A DNA stretch of 64,000 nucleotides, taken from contig NZ_JAPEOK010000001.1 in NCBI RefSeq assembly GCF_026341515.1, positions 4,898,001 through 4,962,000 on the forward strand. The letters run 5' to 3'. Position 1 is the stretch's first letter; each line of letters opens with the position of its first letter. A model generated the notes under the pieces. It saw only the letters and a program-made list of their open reading frames with translations. It was not told the origin of the DNA and made no database searches. Made by a program: the position numbers and the translations under genes. The DNA is from Streptomyces sp. NBC_00878. GTDB lineage: Bacteria; Actinomycetota; Actinomycetes; Streptomycetales; Streptomycetaceae. Of the stretch, positions 52,606-61,057 are shown one piece after another.

Positions 52606-53571
52606 ATGACCAGCGACGACACCGCACCGGCTTCCCCCAGGGTCTCGGCTTCGCTCGACCAGGGTGGTTCCCCCACCGTCCGCTCCCTCGACGTCCTCTC
52701 CGCGCTGCGCCCCGAGCAGACCGAGGCCGTGCTCGCGCTCCTCGCGGAGGCCGCCCTGGCCGACGGACAGCAGGCGGTGTCCGAGCAGGGCCGGCTGCAA
52801 CTGCGCGGTGGCGCCCGGGAGGGGGTCCGGCATCTGCTGCTGACCGCCCAGGGCCTGCTCGTCGGGTACGCGCAGCTGGAGGACACCGACCCCGTCGAGG
52901 CCCCGGCCGCCGAACTGGTCGTCCACCCGGCGCACCGCGGCCACGGCCACGGGCGGGCGCTGGGCAACGCGCTCCTCGCCGAGTCCGGCAAGCGGCTGCG
53001 GGTCTGGGCGCACGGCGGCCACTCGGCGGCCCGCCATCTCGCCCAGGTCCTGGGCCTCACCCTCTTCCGCGAACTGCGGCAGATGCGGCGGCCGTTGACC
53101 GACCTCGACCTGCCCGGGCCGAAGCTTCCCGACGGCGTTCGCGTGCGGACGTTCGTACCCGGCGAGGACGACGCCGCGTGGCTCGCCGCGAACGCCGCCG
53201 CCTTCGCCCACCATCCCGAGCAGGGCTCCCTCACGCAGCGGGACCTCGACGACCGCAAGGCCGAGCCGTGGTTCGACCCCGACGGTTTCTTCCTCGCCTT
53301 CCGGGGCGGGGAGCTGGTCGGCTTCCACTGGACGAAGGTCCATGCGGCGGAGGGGCTCGGCGAGGTGTACGTCGTGGGTGTGCGGCCCGGTGCGCAGGGG
53401 GGTGGGCTGGGTAAGGCCCTCACCACGATCGGCCTTCGGCATTTGGCGGGGCAGGGGGTGCCTACCGCCATGTTGTACGTCGATGCGGACAACAAGGCCG
53501 CGGTGACCGTCTATGAGCGGCTGGGGTTCGTTACGTACGAGACGGATTTGATGTATCGGACGGAGTCCTGA
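52606..53571 (+). CDS. mshD: mycothiol synthase
   Basis: 321 residues. Two GNAT domains: the first with LVVHPAHRGHGHGRALGNAL, the second with VYVVGVRPGAQGGGLGKALT and VTVYERLGFVTYETDLMY. MshD acetylates the Cys amine of Cys-GlcN-Ins, last step of mycothiol synthesis. An upstream in-frame extension is less likely, since TACCCT 7 nt before ATG 52606 indicates a leaderless start. Confidence 0.93.
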   Translation: MTSDDTAPASPRVSASLDQGGSPTVRSLDVLSALRPEQTEAVLALLAEAALADGQQAVSEQGRLQLRGGAREGVRHLLLTAQGLLVGYAQLEDTDPVEAPAAELVVHPAHRGHGHGRALGNALLAESGKRLRVWAHGGHSAARHLAQVLGLTLFRELRQMRRPLTDLDLPGPKLPDGVRVRTFVPGEDDAAWLAANAAAFAHHPEQGSLTQRDLDDRKAEPWFDPDGFFLAFRGGELVGFHWTKVHAAEGLGEVYVVGVRPGAQGGGLGKALTTIGLRHLAGQGVPTAMLYVDADNKAAVTVYERLGFVTYETDLMYRTES

Positions 53572-53635
53572 GCGGGGTCCTCGCCGGACGGGCAACGGGA
53601 TTCAGCGGACCGTTTCGAACGTGCGGGCCGGTGGG

Positions 53636-53687
53636 GGCTGGTCGCGCCCACGCTGCGAAGCCGCATATGTCACAGCCCCGCGCCCCT
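53636..53687 (+). repeat. dispersed intergenic repeat, copy B
   Basis: GGCTGGTCGCGCCCACGCTG, GCGAAGCCGCATATGTCACA, then GCCCCGCGCCCCT. It lies 65 nt after the mshD stop, ending on the last codon of the convergent permease gene. Confidence 0.85.
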
Positions 53688-54321
53688 AAGGGCGGCGCAG
53701 CCGCAATCCCGCCCGCAGCGGCTCCGCGCACGCCCTCGCCCCCACCGCCGTCGCCGCTATCAGCAGGATCGCCCAGTGATCGTGGGTCGTGTCCCAGCGG
53801 GGGTTGTCCGGGGTGACGAGGAGTGTCCAGGTGCCGGGCAGGAGCAGGTACGCGGCGACCGCGGTGGACAGGAGCCAGGTCGACACCGCGACGCCCGGCT
53901 CGGTGGCCGCCATGCGGCGGACGGTCAGGGCCGCCGCGGTGAGGGCCAGCACGGCGGTGCCGGCCGCCTCCAGGGAGAGGGCGCCGGCCGCGGGCCTCGC
54001 TCCCTCCGGGACCAGGAACAGCGCGGCCGTCCAGCAGAGCGCGGCCCACGGGGCGACGAGCGCCACGCGCAGGCCGACGCGCAGCGGGCGCCGGACCGGC
54101 ACCACCGAGGTGGTGTGCCGGGCCGGGTCGTCCAGCAGGTAGGCGAGACCGAGGGCGAAGGCGAGTGCGGCGCCCCGCAGCGCGTTGAGGCCGAGCCACG
54201 GGTCGGGCTCGCCGGACTGCAGGCGCGGGAGGCCGGCCAGCAGCAGTCCCGCGGCACCGGCGGCCGTGAGCGCGCGCCAGGGCAGTGTGCGCCACACGGG
54301 GGTGATGAGGGCGCGTGTCAT
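53686..54321 (-). CDS. ABC-operon membrane protein (permease-like) 2
   Basis: 211 residues from ATG 54321 (an overlapping ATG at 54330 sits too near the Shine-Dalgarno GAGGAGG). About six hydrophobic segments. It follows the larger permease with no real gap, so it is likely the last gene of the sigma/anti-sigma/ABC operon. No substrate evident. Confidence 0.75.
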   Translation of the reverse strand: MTRALITPVWRTLPWRALTAAGAAGLLLAGLPRLQSGEPDPWLGLNALRGAALAFALGLAYLLDDPARHTTSVVPVRRPLRVGLRVALVAPWAALCWTAALFLVPEGARPAAGALSLEAAGTAVLALTAAALTVRRMAATEPGVAVSTWLLSTAVAAYLLLPGTWTLLVTPDNPRWDTTHDHWAILLIAATAVGARACAEPLRAGLRLRRP

Positions 54322-54326
54322 GGCGG

Positions 54327-55877
54327 TCATCCCTCCTCCTCGCACGAGTCGGCGTCCGCCTCTGCCACGTCCGCCGTCTTGCTCGCGGCCGGGACCCCCA
54401 GCAGTTCCGCCACCCGTGCTGTCGACGTCTTCGGCGAGGTCAGCTCCGTCCAATGGGCCTTCACCTTGCCCGCGACGCTGTAGCGCGGCTTCTTGAGCAG
54501 GTTCGCCACGATCCGGGTCTGTTCGGCGCTCATGCTGAAGGTTTCCGTGGGGGACAGGAGGATGGCGGAGCCCGAGACACTGTCGTCGATGCGGACGTCG
54601 CTGAGCGCGGACATCGGGTCGGAGTCCCCGCCGAGCGCGAGCCACATGATCGTCACTATGCGGGCGTCGCAGACCAGGCTGGCCGTCTTCTCGTCCCCCG
54701 CCACCAGCACGGACGCGACGGCCACGGCGAACTCGGGGACGCGGTTGCCGCCCCAGTCCGTGCCCACGGTCACATGGCCGGGCTCGGTGGACGGGGAGAG
54801 CGTGGTGTCGGTCTGCAGCCCGTAGCGGGCTTCGAGGCGCTGCTGCACGGTCAGCCGCTCGCCGCCGGCCCGGCCGCCCGCGAGGTTCTGGACCCGGTCG
54901 ACCACGGCGGCCCAGTCGGCGGTGCGGCCCGTCCACTCGGGGAAGGCGCAGTACGAGGACTTGCCGTGCTCGATGCACGACCAGACCTTCTCGGGGGTGG
55001 TCGACGCCCGTTCGCGGGCCGGCGTCGTCCCGGCCGGGGTGCCCCCGGACTGGCCGACTCCGCCGACCAGCGCCAGCGCGAGCGATCCGGCGAGGGCCGC
55101 CTTGACGACCGCCGTACGCCCGCCGCTGACCAGCACCGCGAGCACCGCCAGGAACAGGACGAGCCCGACGAGGTACAGGGCGTGCCAGGCGGCGGGGCGG
55201 TCCAGCAGGTCGGAGGGGAACGGGGTGGAGCCGGTCTCGGTGACCATCGGGCCCAGCCAGTTCGTCCAGTTCGTCCCGTACGGGTTCCCCACGAAGAGCA
55301 GGCCGAAGATCAGGAGGAGCAGGACGAGCGGCGCGGCGAAGAGGGAGCGGACCAGGCGGGCGAGGAGGACACCGAACACGCCGAACAGCAGGACCGTCAG
55401 GGGGCCCACGGCGAGTTCGGCGGGCGAACCGTGCCCGACCGCGCCGGGCTTGAGCGCGGCCCAGGTGAACTGGGCGATGACACACACCGCCGTGAGCAGC
55501 ACCGCCGGGACGGCGGACAGCACGTGGGCGACCGTACGCCGCCAGGGCTCGACGACCAGCACGTCGAAATGGCGGTCCGTGTCGCGCCGGTGGGAGCGCA
55601 GCACGGCGCGGTTGACGCCCAGCATGACGGCGAGCGCGACGAGGACCGGCATGGCCTGCGTGGACCGGTCGACGTCCTGGAGCACCGGGTAGTCGCCCTG
55701 GCGCTGCGTGGCCTGCCACACGGTCACGGCGACGTACAGGACGGTGATGCCGAGGAAGCCGACGGTCATGCGCAGCTCGCGCGCCTCGAAGCGGGCGAGG
55801 GCGAACACGGCCGCCCAGGGGCGGGGCGGGTGCGCCGGACGGACGGCCCGGGCGGGTGTCTCCAGTACGGTGCTCAT
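54327..55877 (-). CDS. ABC-transporter permease-like membrane protein 1
   Basis: 516 residues from ATG 55877. N-terminal half: six membrane segments of an ABC-2 type permease (ARFEARELRMTVGFLGITVL). After a Gly/Thr linker, the C-terminal half is soluble with several Cys (WSCIEHGKSSYCAFPEW, LVCDARI) and an acidic tail ending DADSCEEEG. Coupled to the ATPase by an ATGA overlap (stop/start at 55874-55877). Confidence 0.83.
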   Translation of the reverse strand: MSTVLETPARAVRPAHPPRPWAAVFALARFEARELRMTVGFLGITVLYVAVTVWQATQRQGDYPVLQDVDRSTQAMPVLVALAVMLGVNRAVLRSHRRDTDRHFDVLVVEPWRRTVAHVLSAVPAVLLTAVCVIAQFTWAALKPGAVGHGSPAELAVGPLTVLLFGVFGVLLARLVRSLFAAPLVLLLLIFGLLFVGNPYGTNWTNWLGPMVTETGSTPFPSDLLDRPAAWHALYLVGLVLFLAVLAVLVSGGRTAVVKAALAGSLALALVGGVGQSGGTPAGTTPARERASTTPEKVWSCIEHGKSSYCAFPEWTGRTADWAAVVDRVQNLAGGRAGGERLTVQQRLEARYGLQTDTTLSPSTEPGHVTVGTDWGGNRVPEFAVAVASVLVAGDEKTASLVCDARIVTIMWLALGGDSDPMSALSDVRIDDSVSGSAILLSPTETFSMSAEQTRIVANLLKKPRYSVAGKVKAHWTELTSPKTSTARVAELLGVPAASKTADVAEADADSCEEEG

Positions 55878-56752
55878 GCCGCCGTCACCTCCGAGGACGC
55901 ACCGTCGAGGGTGAGCAAGTAGCCGTCCTCCAGGGTCGGTTCGACGAGTTCGGCGCCCTCGGGGGGCTCGCCCACATTGCGGAAGGAACCCGTGCCGGTG
56001 CGCCATCCGGCCCACGCGCCCGGGTCGCGTTCCGTACTGCTCCACACCCGGCCCGCCGCCCGGGCGGTCAGCTCGGCCGGGGTGCCCTCGAAGCGGACGC
56101 GGCCGCCGGCCATGACGATCACGCGGTGGCAGAGCATCGCGACGTCCTCGGTCTGGTGGGTGGAGAGCAGCACGGTCCGCCCCTCCCCCGCCCGGGCGAT
56201 CAACTCCCTGAAGCGCATGCGCTGTTCGGGGTCGAGTCCGACGGTCGGCTCGTCGAGCACCAGGAAGCCGGGGTCGCCGACGAGGGCGGCGGCCAGCGCG
56301 ACCCGCTGGCGCATCCCGCCGGAGAGCTTCTTGATGCGCTTGCTCCGTACGTCGGACAACCCGACGGAGTCCAGGACCCGCCGCACCTCGCGGTGCCGGG
56401 CGGTGCGGTCCGTCAGCTCCTTCAGGATCGCCACGTAGTCGACGAACTCGAAGGCCGAGAAGTCCGGGTGGAATCCGGGCGCCTGCGGCAGATAGCCCAG
56501 CATGCGCCGTAGTTCCTGTCGTCCGGCCGCGGTGCCCGGGTCGTGCCCGAGCACGGTGAACGCGCCCCGGTCCGGGGGCACGGCGGTGGCCAGGACCCTC
56601 AACAGGGTGGTCTTTCCGGCTCCGTTGGGCCCGAGCAGCCCGGTGACGCCCTCGCCGAACCGCAGCGACACGTCGTCGAGGGCGGCCGTTCCGCCGTAGC
56701 GGAGGGTCAGCCCGGAGGCGGACACCGTCGGTGTCGTAGGAAGGTCGGACAC
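55874..56752 (-). CDS. ABC-transporter ATP-binding protein
   Basis: 292 residues from GTG 56752. Walker A GPNGAGKTTLLR, signature LSGGMRQRVALAAALV, Walker B FLVLDEPTVGLDPEQRM, H-loop STHQTEDV. Typical of drug- or lantibiotic-type ABC-2 exporters. Coupled to the permease downstream; ~90 nt after the 58-residue gene. Confidence 0.93.
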   Translation of the reverse strand: MSDLPTTPTVSASGLTLRYGGTAALDDVSLRFGEGVTGLLGPNGAGKTTLLRVLATAVPPDRGAFTVLGHDPGTAAGRQELRRMLGYLPQAPGFHPDFSAFEFVDYVAILKELTDRTARHREVRRVLDSVGLSDVRSKRIKKLSGGMRQRVALAAALVGDPGFLVLDEPTVGLDPEQRMRFRELIARAGEGRTVLLSTHQTEDVAMLCHRVIVMAGGRVRFEGTPAELTARAAGRVWSSTERDPGAWAGWRTGTGSFRNVGEPPEGAELVEPTLEDGYLLTLDGASSEVTAA

Positions 56753-56842
56753 GCGTGACTCCTGGAGAAGAGGGCTAAAGCAAGGGGAGGGGGAGGCGGG
56801 CGGCCGGGATACGGCACCGGCGCCGGAGTGGGGCAGCGGCCC

Positions 56843-57019
56843 TCACCCGTCGCCTCCGTCGGAGGAGCTGTCGGAGGAGGTGAAGGGGGAGGAATTCCGT
56901 TTGCGGGAGGACCTCGGGAGGATCACGGCGATGAAATGGAGTACCCGCAGGACGACCGAAGCGGTCATCAGCAGCCCGGCCTTGAGCAGCTTGAGCCTCC
57001 TGCGCGTGGTGTCGGACAT
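56843..57019 (-). CDS. 58-residue membrane protein between anti-sigma and ABC genes
   Basis: ATG 57019 shares one base with the TGA of the anti-sigma gene; GGAGG lies 8 nt upstream inside that gene. MSDTTRRRLKLLKAGLLMTA, a hydrophobic segment MTASVVLRVLHFIAVILP, and a Ser/Asp-rich C-terminus (SDSSSDGGDG). No family; it may be an accessory subunit or leader of the ABC system. Confidence 0.72.
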   Translation of the reverse strand: MSDTTRRRLKLLKAGLLMTASVVLRVLHFIAVILPRSSRKRNSSPFTSSDSSSDGGDG

Positions 57020-57912
57020 CACGCTTTACCTCCGTCCGTGAAGCCCGCGAACGGCGTGTTCGCGGGGGACAAGTCGAATCGGTCACGGCCGAGGTAGAAG
57101 AGCCCGGCGGCGAGTGCGGCGACCGCGGCCGCGATGCCCTGCCCCGCCGCGGTGTACGGCGCGAGGGTCCCGTGGCTCGTCCCGTGCGCGACCACCAGCA
57201 GGGCGACCCATGTCCCGCCGACCAGGCCGGGCGCGAGGACCGGACCCAGCCGGGGCGTCAGCGCGAGCCCGGTCGCGGTGAGCGCGAGCGCGGGCAGCAG
57301 CCAGGCCAGGGCGCGCAGTCCGTACGAGGGAAGCGCGAGCGTCGCAAGGCCGTTCAGGACGAGCGCGACGGCCAGCACGGGGACCGTGCGGATCATCAGC
57401 AGCCGGAACCCGTGCATGGGCGATACCACGGCCATCTCGTACGTCGGGTCGAGGACCGGCCCGTACGACAGCGCGACCCCCGCGAGGGGCAGCAGCGGGG
57501 CGAGGGCGAGGAACAACGCCGGAGAGTCGGACGTCCGAACGGAGTCGGTGGCGATCACCGTCATGACCAGCACGGCGACGACCGCGGCCAGCCACGACCG
57601 GCGCAGCACCGGCGTCGCGGCGAGCAGCCGCGCGGTGTGGTCGGCCACCCCGGCCCGCATGAGCAGCGACTCCATGAATCCCGGTCGCGGCACGTCCAGT
57701 TCGGCGTCGAGCCGCTCCCATCCCGCGTCCAGGGCGACCGGGTCGCTCACTTCGGCGAGCTGTGCCCGGCAGCGCGCGCAGGCGACGAGGTGCGTGTCGG
57801 CCGACCAGAGCATCGGCTGCGCCAACTCGCCCCGTACGTACGCCCGGAGGTCGTCCTCCGCGACGTGCCAGGTCATGCCGTCCGCGTCACTCATGCCGTT
57901 CCTGTCGCTCAT
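57019..57912 (-). CDS. zinc-finger anti-sigma factor with membrane domain
   Basis: 297 residues from ATG 57912, overlapping the sigma-factor stop. N-terminal zinc-finger anti-sigma motif His-x3-Cys-x2-Cys in DTHLVACARCRAQ, then six membrane helices (LAAVVAVLVMTVIATDSV, ALFLALAPLLPLAGVALSYG ...). It holds the coupled ECF sigma factor inactive until a membrane signal, perhaps the substrate of the ABC transporter encoded downstream. Confidence 0.88.
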   Translation of the reverse strand: MSDRNGMSDADGMTWHVAEDDLRAYVRGELAQPMLWSADTHLVACARCRAQLAEVSDPVALDAGWERLDAELDVPRPGFMESLLMRAGVADHTARLLAATPVLRRSWLAAVVAVLVMTVIATDSVRTSDSPALFLALAPLLPLAGVALSYGPVLDPTYEMAVVSPMHGFRLLMIRTVPVLAVALVLNGLATLALPSYGLRALAWLLPALALTATGLALTPRLGPVLAPGLVGGTWVALLVVAHGTSHGTLAPYTAAGQGIAAAVAALAAGLFYLGRDRFDLSPANTPFAGFTDGGKA

Positions 57913-58451
57913 GCCAACTCCTCCCGCAGCTGCTTGCGGGCCCGCAGGGCCCGTGTCTTGACCGTCCCCGGCGGGATGCCGAGCAGGACGGACGCCTCCC
58001 TGGTGGTCAGCCCGTCGATGACGGTGGCCTGGAGAACCGCCCGCAGCTCCGGCGACAGCCGGACCAGGGCGCCCGCGAGGTCCCCGTGCTCCACCCCCGC
58101 GAGCACGCGCTCCTCCGCGGACGCCTCGTCGCGGTGCCGCAGCCGCGCGAGCGTCTGCCGCAGCCGGCCCCGGGCGCCGTCGCCGCGCAGCGCGTCGATC
58201 AGCCGCCGCGAGCCGATGCGCCACAGCCACCCCGCCACGTCGCCCTCCTCGCGGTAGCGGGCTGTGCCCCGCCACACCGCGAGGAACGTCTCCTGCACGA
58301 CGTCGTCGACTATCCCGGCGTCCGCGCACCGCCCGCGCAGCCGTGCTGCGAGCCAGGGCGCGTACCGCCGGTACAGCTCTTCGAAGGCGCGCCGGTCACC
58401 GTCCGCCGCGATGGCCCGCAGCAGATCCCCGTCGCTTCTCGTTTCCCTCAC
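57909..58451 (-). CDS. ECF-type RNA polymerase sigma factor
   Basis: 180 residues from GTG 58451. Region 2 (DRRAFEELYRRYAPWLAARL, VDDVVQETFLAVWRGTARY) and region 4 (LSPELRAVLQATVIDGLTTR, EASVLLGIPPGTVKTRALRA). First gene of the six-gene operon 58451-53686. Short N-terminus, no C-terminal extension. Confidence 0.92.
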   Translation of the reverse strand: MRETRSDGDLLRAIAADGDRRAFEELYRRYAPWLAARLRGRCADAGIVDDVVQETFLAVWRGTARYREEGDVAGWLWRIGSRRLIDALRGDGARGRLRQTLARLRHRDEASAEERVLAGVEHGDLAGALVRLSPELRAVLQATVIDGLTTREASVLLGIPPGTVKTRALRARKQLREELA

Positions 58452-58565
58452 ACCCCCTCATCGCACGAGCCCCGCCGATCGGTTCACGGCTCCGCGAGAA
58501 GTTTCCGGAACCTCGCATTCACGTTGCCAGGCTCCCGCATTCGCCTTGACAAGGCCCCCAGCCTT

Positions 58566-58605
58566 CCACCACCCTTTCACTACTCAATTAGTGAAAGGGT
58601 GGTGG
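58566..58605. promoter_or_regulatory. perfect 40-bp palindrome, YtrA-type GntR operator
   Basis: CCACCACCCTTTCACTA (58566-58582), loop CTCAAT, TAGTGAAAGGGTGGTGG (58589-58605). It contains ACTA-N6-TAGT, the core of YtrA-subfamily operators, and abuts the GntR start, so autorepression is likely. Confidence 0.8.
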
Positions 58606-58611
58606 TCGGTT

Positions 58612-59001
58612 GTGGTCGAGTACCGCATCGACCGGCGCAGCGGTGTCGCCACGTACGTCCAGATCGTCCAGCAGACCAAGCAGGCCCTGCGGCTGGGCGT
58701 TCTCGAACCGGGCGACAAGCTCCCCACGGCCCGCGAGGTCGTGGAGGCCACCGCGATCAATCCGAACACCGTCCTGAAGGCCTACCGCGAGCTGGAGCGC
58801 GAGGGCCTGGTCGAGGCCCGGCGTGGCCTCGGCACCTTCGTACGGCGCTCGCTGGGCGCCGCACCCGCCGACCACACCGCCCTGCGCTCGAAGCTGACCG
58901 CCTGGCTGGACGAGGCACGCAAGGAAGGCCTGGAGCGCGAGGACATCAGCGCGCTCTTCACCTCCGTACTGGACGAGAAGTGCCCTGAAGGGGAGCGATG
59001 A
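58612..59001 (+). CDS. YtrA-subfamily GntR regulator
   Basis: 129 residues from GTG 58612. Winged helix (GVATYVQIVQQTKQALRLGV, LPTAREVVEATAINPNTVLK, LEREGLVEARRGLGTFVRR) with a short C-terminal helical tail, the YtrA size and pattern. It is coupled by ATGA to an ABC ATPase; YtrA-type regulators repress their own ABC operons and are released by cell-wall antibiotics or ions. Confidence 0.92.
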   Translation: MVEYRIDRRSGVATYVQIVQQTKQALRLGVLEPGDKLPTAREVVEATAINPNTVLKAYRELEREGLVEARRGLGTFVRRSLGAAPADHTALRSKLTAWLDEARKEGLEREDISALFTSVLDEKCPEGER

Positions 59002-60017
59002 ACAGGGTTGGGGAGATGGACAAAGACGGGGAAGGGACCGCGCTGGCAGCGGTCGGGCTGGGCAAGCGGTACTGGCGGCGGCGCGGCCCCGCGCTGCGGG
59101 ACTGCTCCTTCCGGCTGCCGGCCGGCCGGATCTGCGCCCTGGTAGGGCCGAACGGCGCGGGCAAGTCGACCCTCCTGCAACTGGCCGCCGGGCTGATACG
59201 CCCCACCGAGGGCGCCCTGACCGTCCTGGGCACCAGCCCCGCCGAGGCCCGCGAGCGGCTCGCCTACGTCGCCCAGGGCAAGCCGCTGCCGCCCCAGCTC
59301 ACGGTCGCCGCCACGCTCCGCCTCGGCGCCGAGCTGAACCGCGCCCGCTGGGACCGGTCGGCCGCGGAACGGATCGCGTACGGAGAGCGCGCCGACGCGC
59401 ACACCCCGGCGGAGCCCCGGGAGGGCGCCCTCGAACCCACCGCCAGGATCCGCTCCCTCTCCGGCGGCCAGCGCACCCGCGTCGCCCTCGCCCTGGCCTT
59501 CGGCAAGCGGCCCGAACTGATGCTGCTGGACGAGCCGATGGCCGACCTCGACCCGCTGGCCCGGCGCGAACTCCTCGGCGCGCTGCTGGGCGAGGCCGCC
59601 GAACACGGCACGACGATCGTGCTGTCCTCGCACGTCGTCGCCGAGCTGGAGGGCGCCTGCGACCACCTGCTCCTCATGGGCGGCGGCCGGATCCGGCTCG
59701 GCGGCGACCCGGACCGGCTGCTCGCCGCGCACACCCTGCTCACCGGCCCGGCGCGCGACCTCACGGGCCACACCGTCGTCGAGTCGCGCGACACCGGCCG
59801 CCAGCTCACCGCCCTGATCCGCCCGGGCGGCCCGCTGCCCGACGACTGGCAGACCACCGCGCCCTCCCTGGAGGAACTGCTCCTGGCCCACCTGCGCAAC
59901 CCGAAGGCACCGGACCTGCTCACCGAGGAAATCGAAGAGGCCGACGGGGCCGAAGCGACCGATGGGGGCAGCCGGAACGAGCCGAACGGGGCCGCCGAGG
60001 AGAGTGCGCGCGCATGA
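58998..60017 (+). CDS. ABC-transporter ATP-binding protein
   Basis: 339 residues. Walker A GPNGAGKSTLLQLAAGL, signature LSGGQRTRVALALAF, Walker B LMLLDEPMADLDPLARR, and H-loop SSHVV. A low-complexity EEIEEADGAEATDGGS tail. Partner of the two following permeases. Confidence 0.93.
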   Translation: MNRVGEMDKDGEGTALAAVGLGKRYWRRRGPALRDCSFRLPAGRICALVGPNGAGKSTLLQLAAGLIRPTEGALTVLGTSPAEARERLAYVAQGKPLPPQLTVAATLRLGAELNRARWDRSAAERIAYGERADAHTPAEPREGALEPTARIRSLSGGQRTRVALALAFGKRPELMLLDEPMADLDPLARRELLGALLGEAAEHGTTIVLSSHVVAELEGACDHLLLMGGGRIRLGGDPDRLLAAHTLLTGPARDLTGHTVVESRDTGRQLTALIRPGGPLPDDWQTTAPSLEELLLAHLRNPKAPDLLTEEIEEADGAEATDGGSRNEPNGAAEESARA

Positions 60018-61057
60018 CGACACCCCTCCTCACCTCCGCCGGCCCCACGCCCAGCCCCTCCCCCGGCACCTCCCCGCGCCCCGACCGTGGACCCGGCCGC
60101 GGCCTCGCCTGGTCCGTGCTGCGGCTGCACCGGGCAGCCCTGTGGTGTTGGCTGCTGCTGGTCGCGGCCCTGTCGGCGGCGATGCTGTGGGCGTACGGTC
60201 CGGGCTTCGACGCCGCCCTCGCGGACGTCCGGGAGCAGTGCCGCGGCAACGTCGAGGCCTGCCACTCCCCCGGCGGCCCCTGGCTGAACAAGTACGACAC
60301 GACCGTGGGCCTCACCACCCTCGTCGTCGCCTACCTCCCCCTCCTCGTCGCCGCCTGGGCGGGCGCGGCCCTCATCGGCCGCGAGCTGGAGAACGGCACC
60401 GCGCACCTCGCCTGGACCCAGTCCGTCTCCCCCGCCCGCTGGCTCGCCGCGAAGCTCGCCGTACCCGCGCTGCTCATCACCGCGGGCACAGCCGTGCTGG
60501 TCCCGCTGCACCACCTGATGTGGAACGGCGGCGAGGAACTGCTCTGGACGGACTGGTACGACCAGGAGGGCTTCCGCGCGGGCGGCACCGTCACCCTCGC
60601 CTACGCCCTGTGCGGCCTGGCCGTCGGCGCCCTCGCGGGCCTGCACCTCGGCCGCACGCTGCCCGCCCTGGGCGTCGCCTTCACCGCCATGGCGGCCGTC
60701 ACCCACCTCGGCAACAGCTACCGCCCGAGCCTGTGGCCCACGGTCACGGTCACCGGCGCCAAGGTCCTGAACCCGCCGGACCAGGCCCTCCAGCTCGACC
60801 AGGGCGTGATCACGGACGAGGGCACCCGCATCGCCGACAACATGGCCTGCACCGACGCCGACGGCGCCGCCGATCTCCAGCGCTGCCTGGCCCGCGGCGG
60901 CCTCGACGACATCTGGGCCACCTACCACCCGCGGTCCCACTTCTGGCCCCTCCAGCTCGCCGAGACCGGGGTCGTCCTCGCCGTCGCCGCCCTCGCGGTC
61001 ATCGCCGCGTTCGTCCTGCTCAACCGTCGTACCGCAGCCGTAGGAGCCGCCGTATGA
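60014..61057 (+). CDS. ABC-2 type permease
   Basis: 347 residues. Six or so membrane helices with an extracytoplasmic loop containing paired Cys (VREQCRGNVEACHSP). Shares RELENGTAHLAWTQSVSPAR with its neighbour; the two permeases are paralogous. Coupled to the ATPase gene by ATGA. Confidence 0.88.
   Translation: MTTPLLTSAGPTPSPSPGTSPRPDRGPGRGLAWSVLRLHRAALWCWLLLVAALSAAMLWAYGPGFDAALADVREQCRGNVEACHSPGGPWLNKYDTTVGLTTLVVAYLPLLVAAWAGAALIGRELENGTAHLAWTQSVSPARWLAAKLAVPALLITAGTAVLVPLHHLMWNGGEELLWTDWYDQEGFRAGGTVTLAYALCGLAVGALAGLHLGRTLPALGVAFTAMAAVTHLGNSYRPSLWPTVTVTGAKVLNPPDQALQLDQGVITDEGTRIADNMACTDADGAADLQRCLARGGLDDIWATYHPRSHFWPLQLAETGVVLAVAALAVIAAFVLLNRRTAAVGAAV

Noticed and set aside
54315..55922. 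535-codon plus-strand frame opposite the permease
   Set aside because: Shadow of the minus-strand permease, which has clear membrane helices and stop/start coupling.
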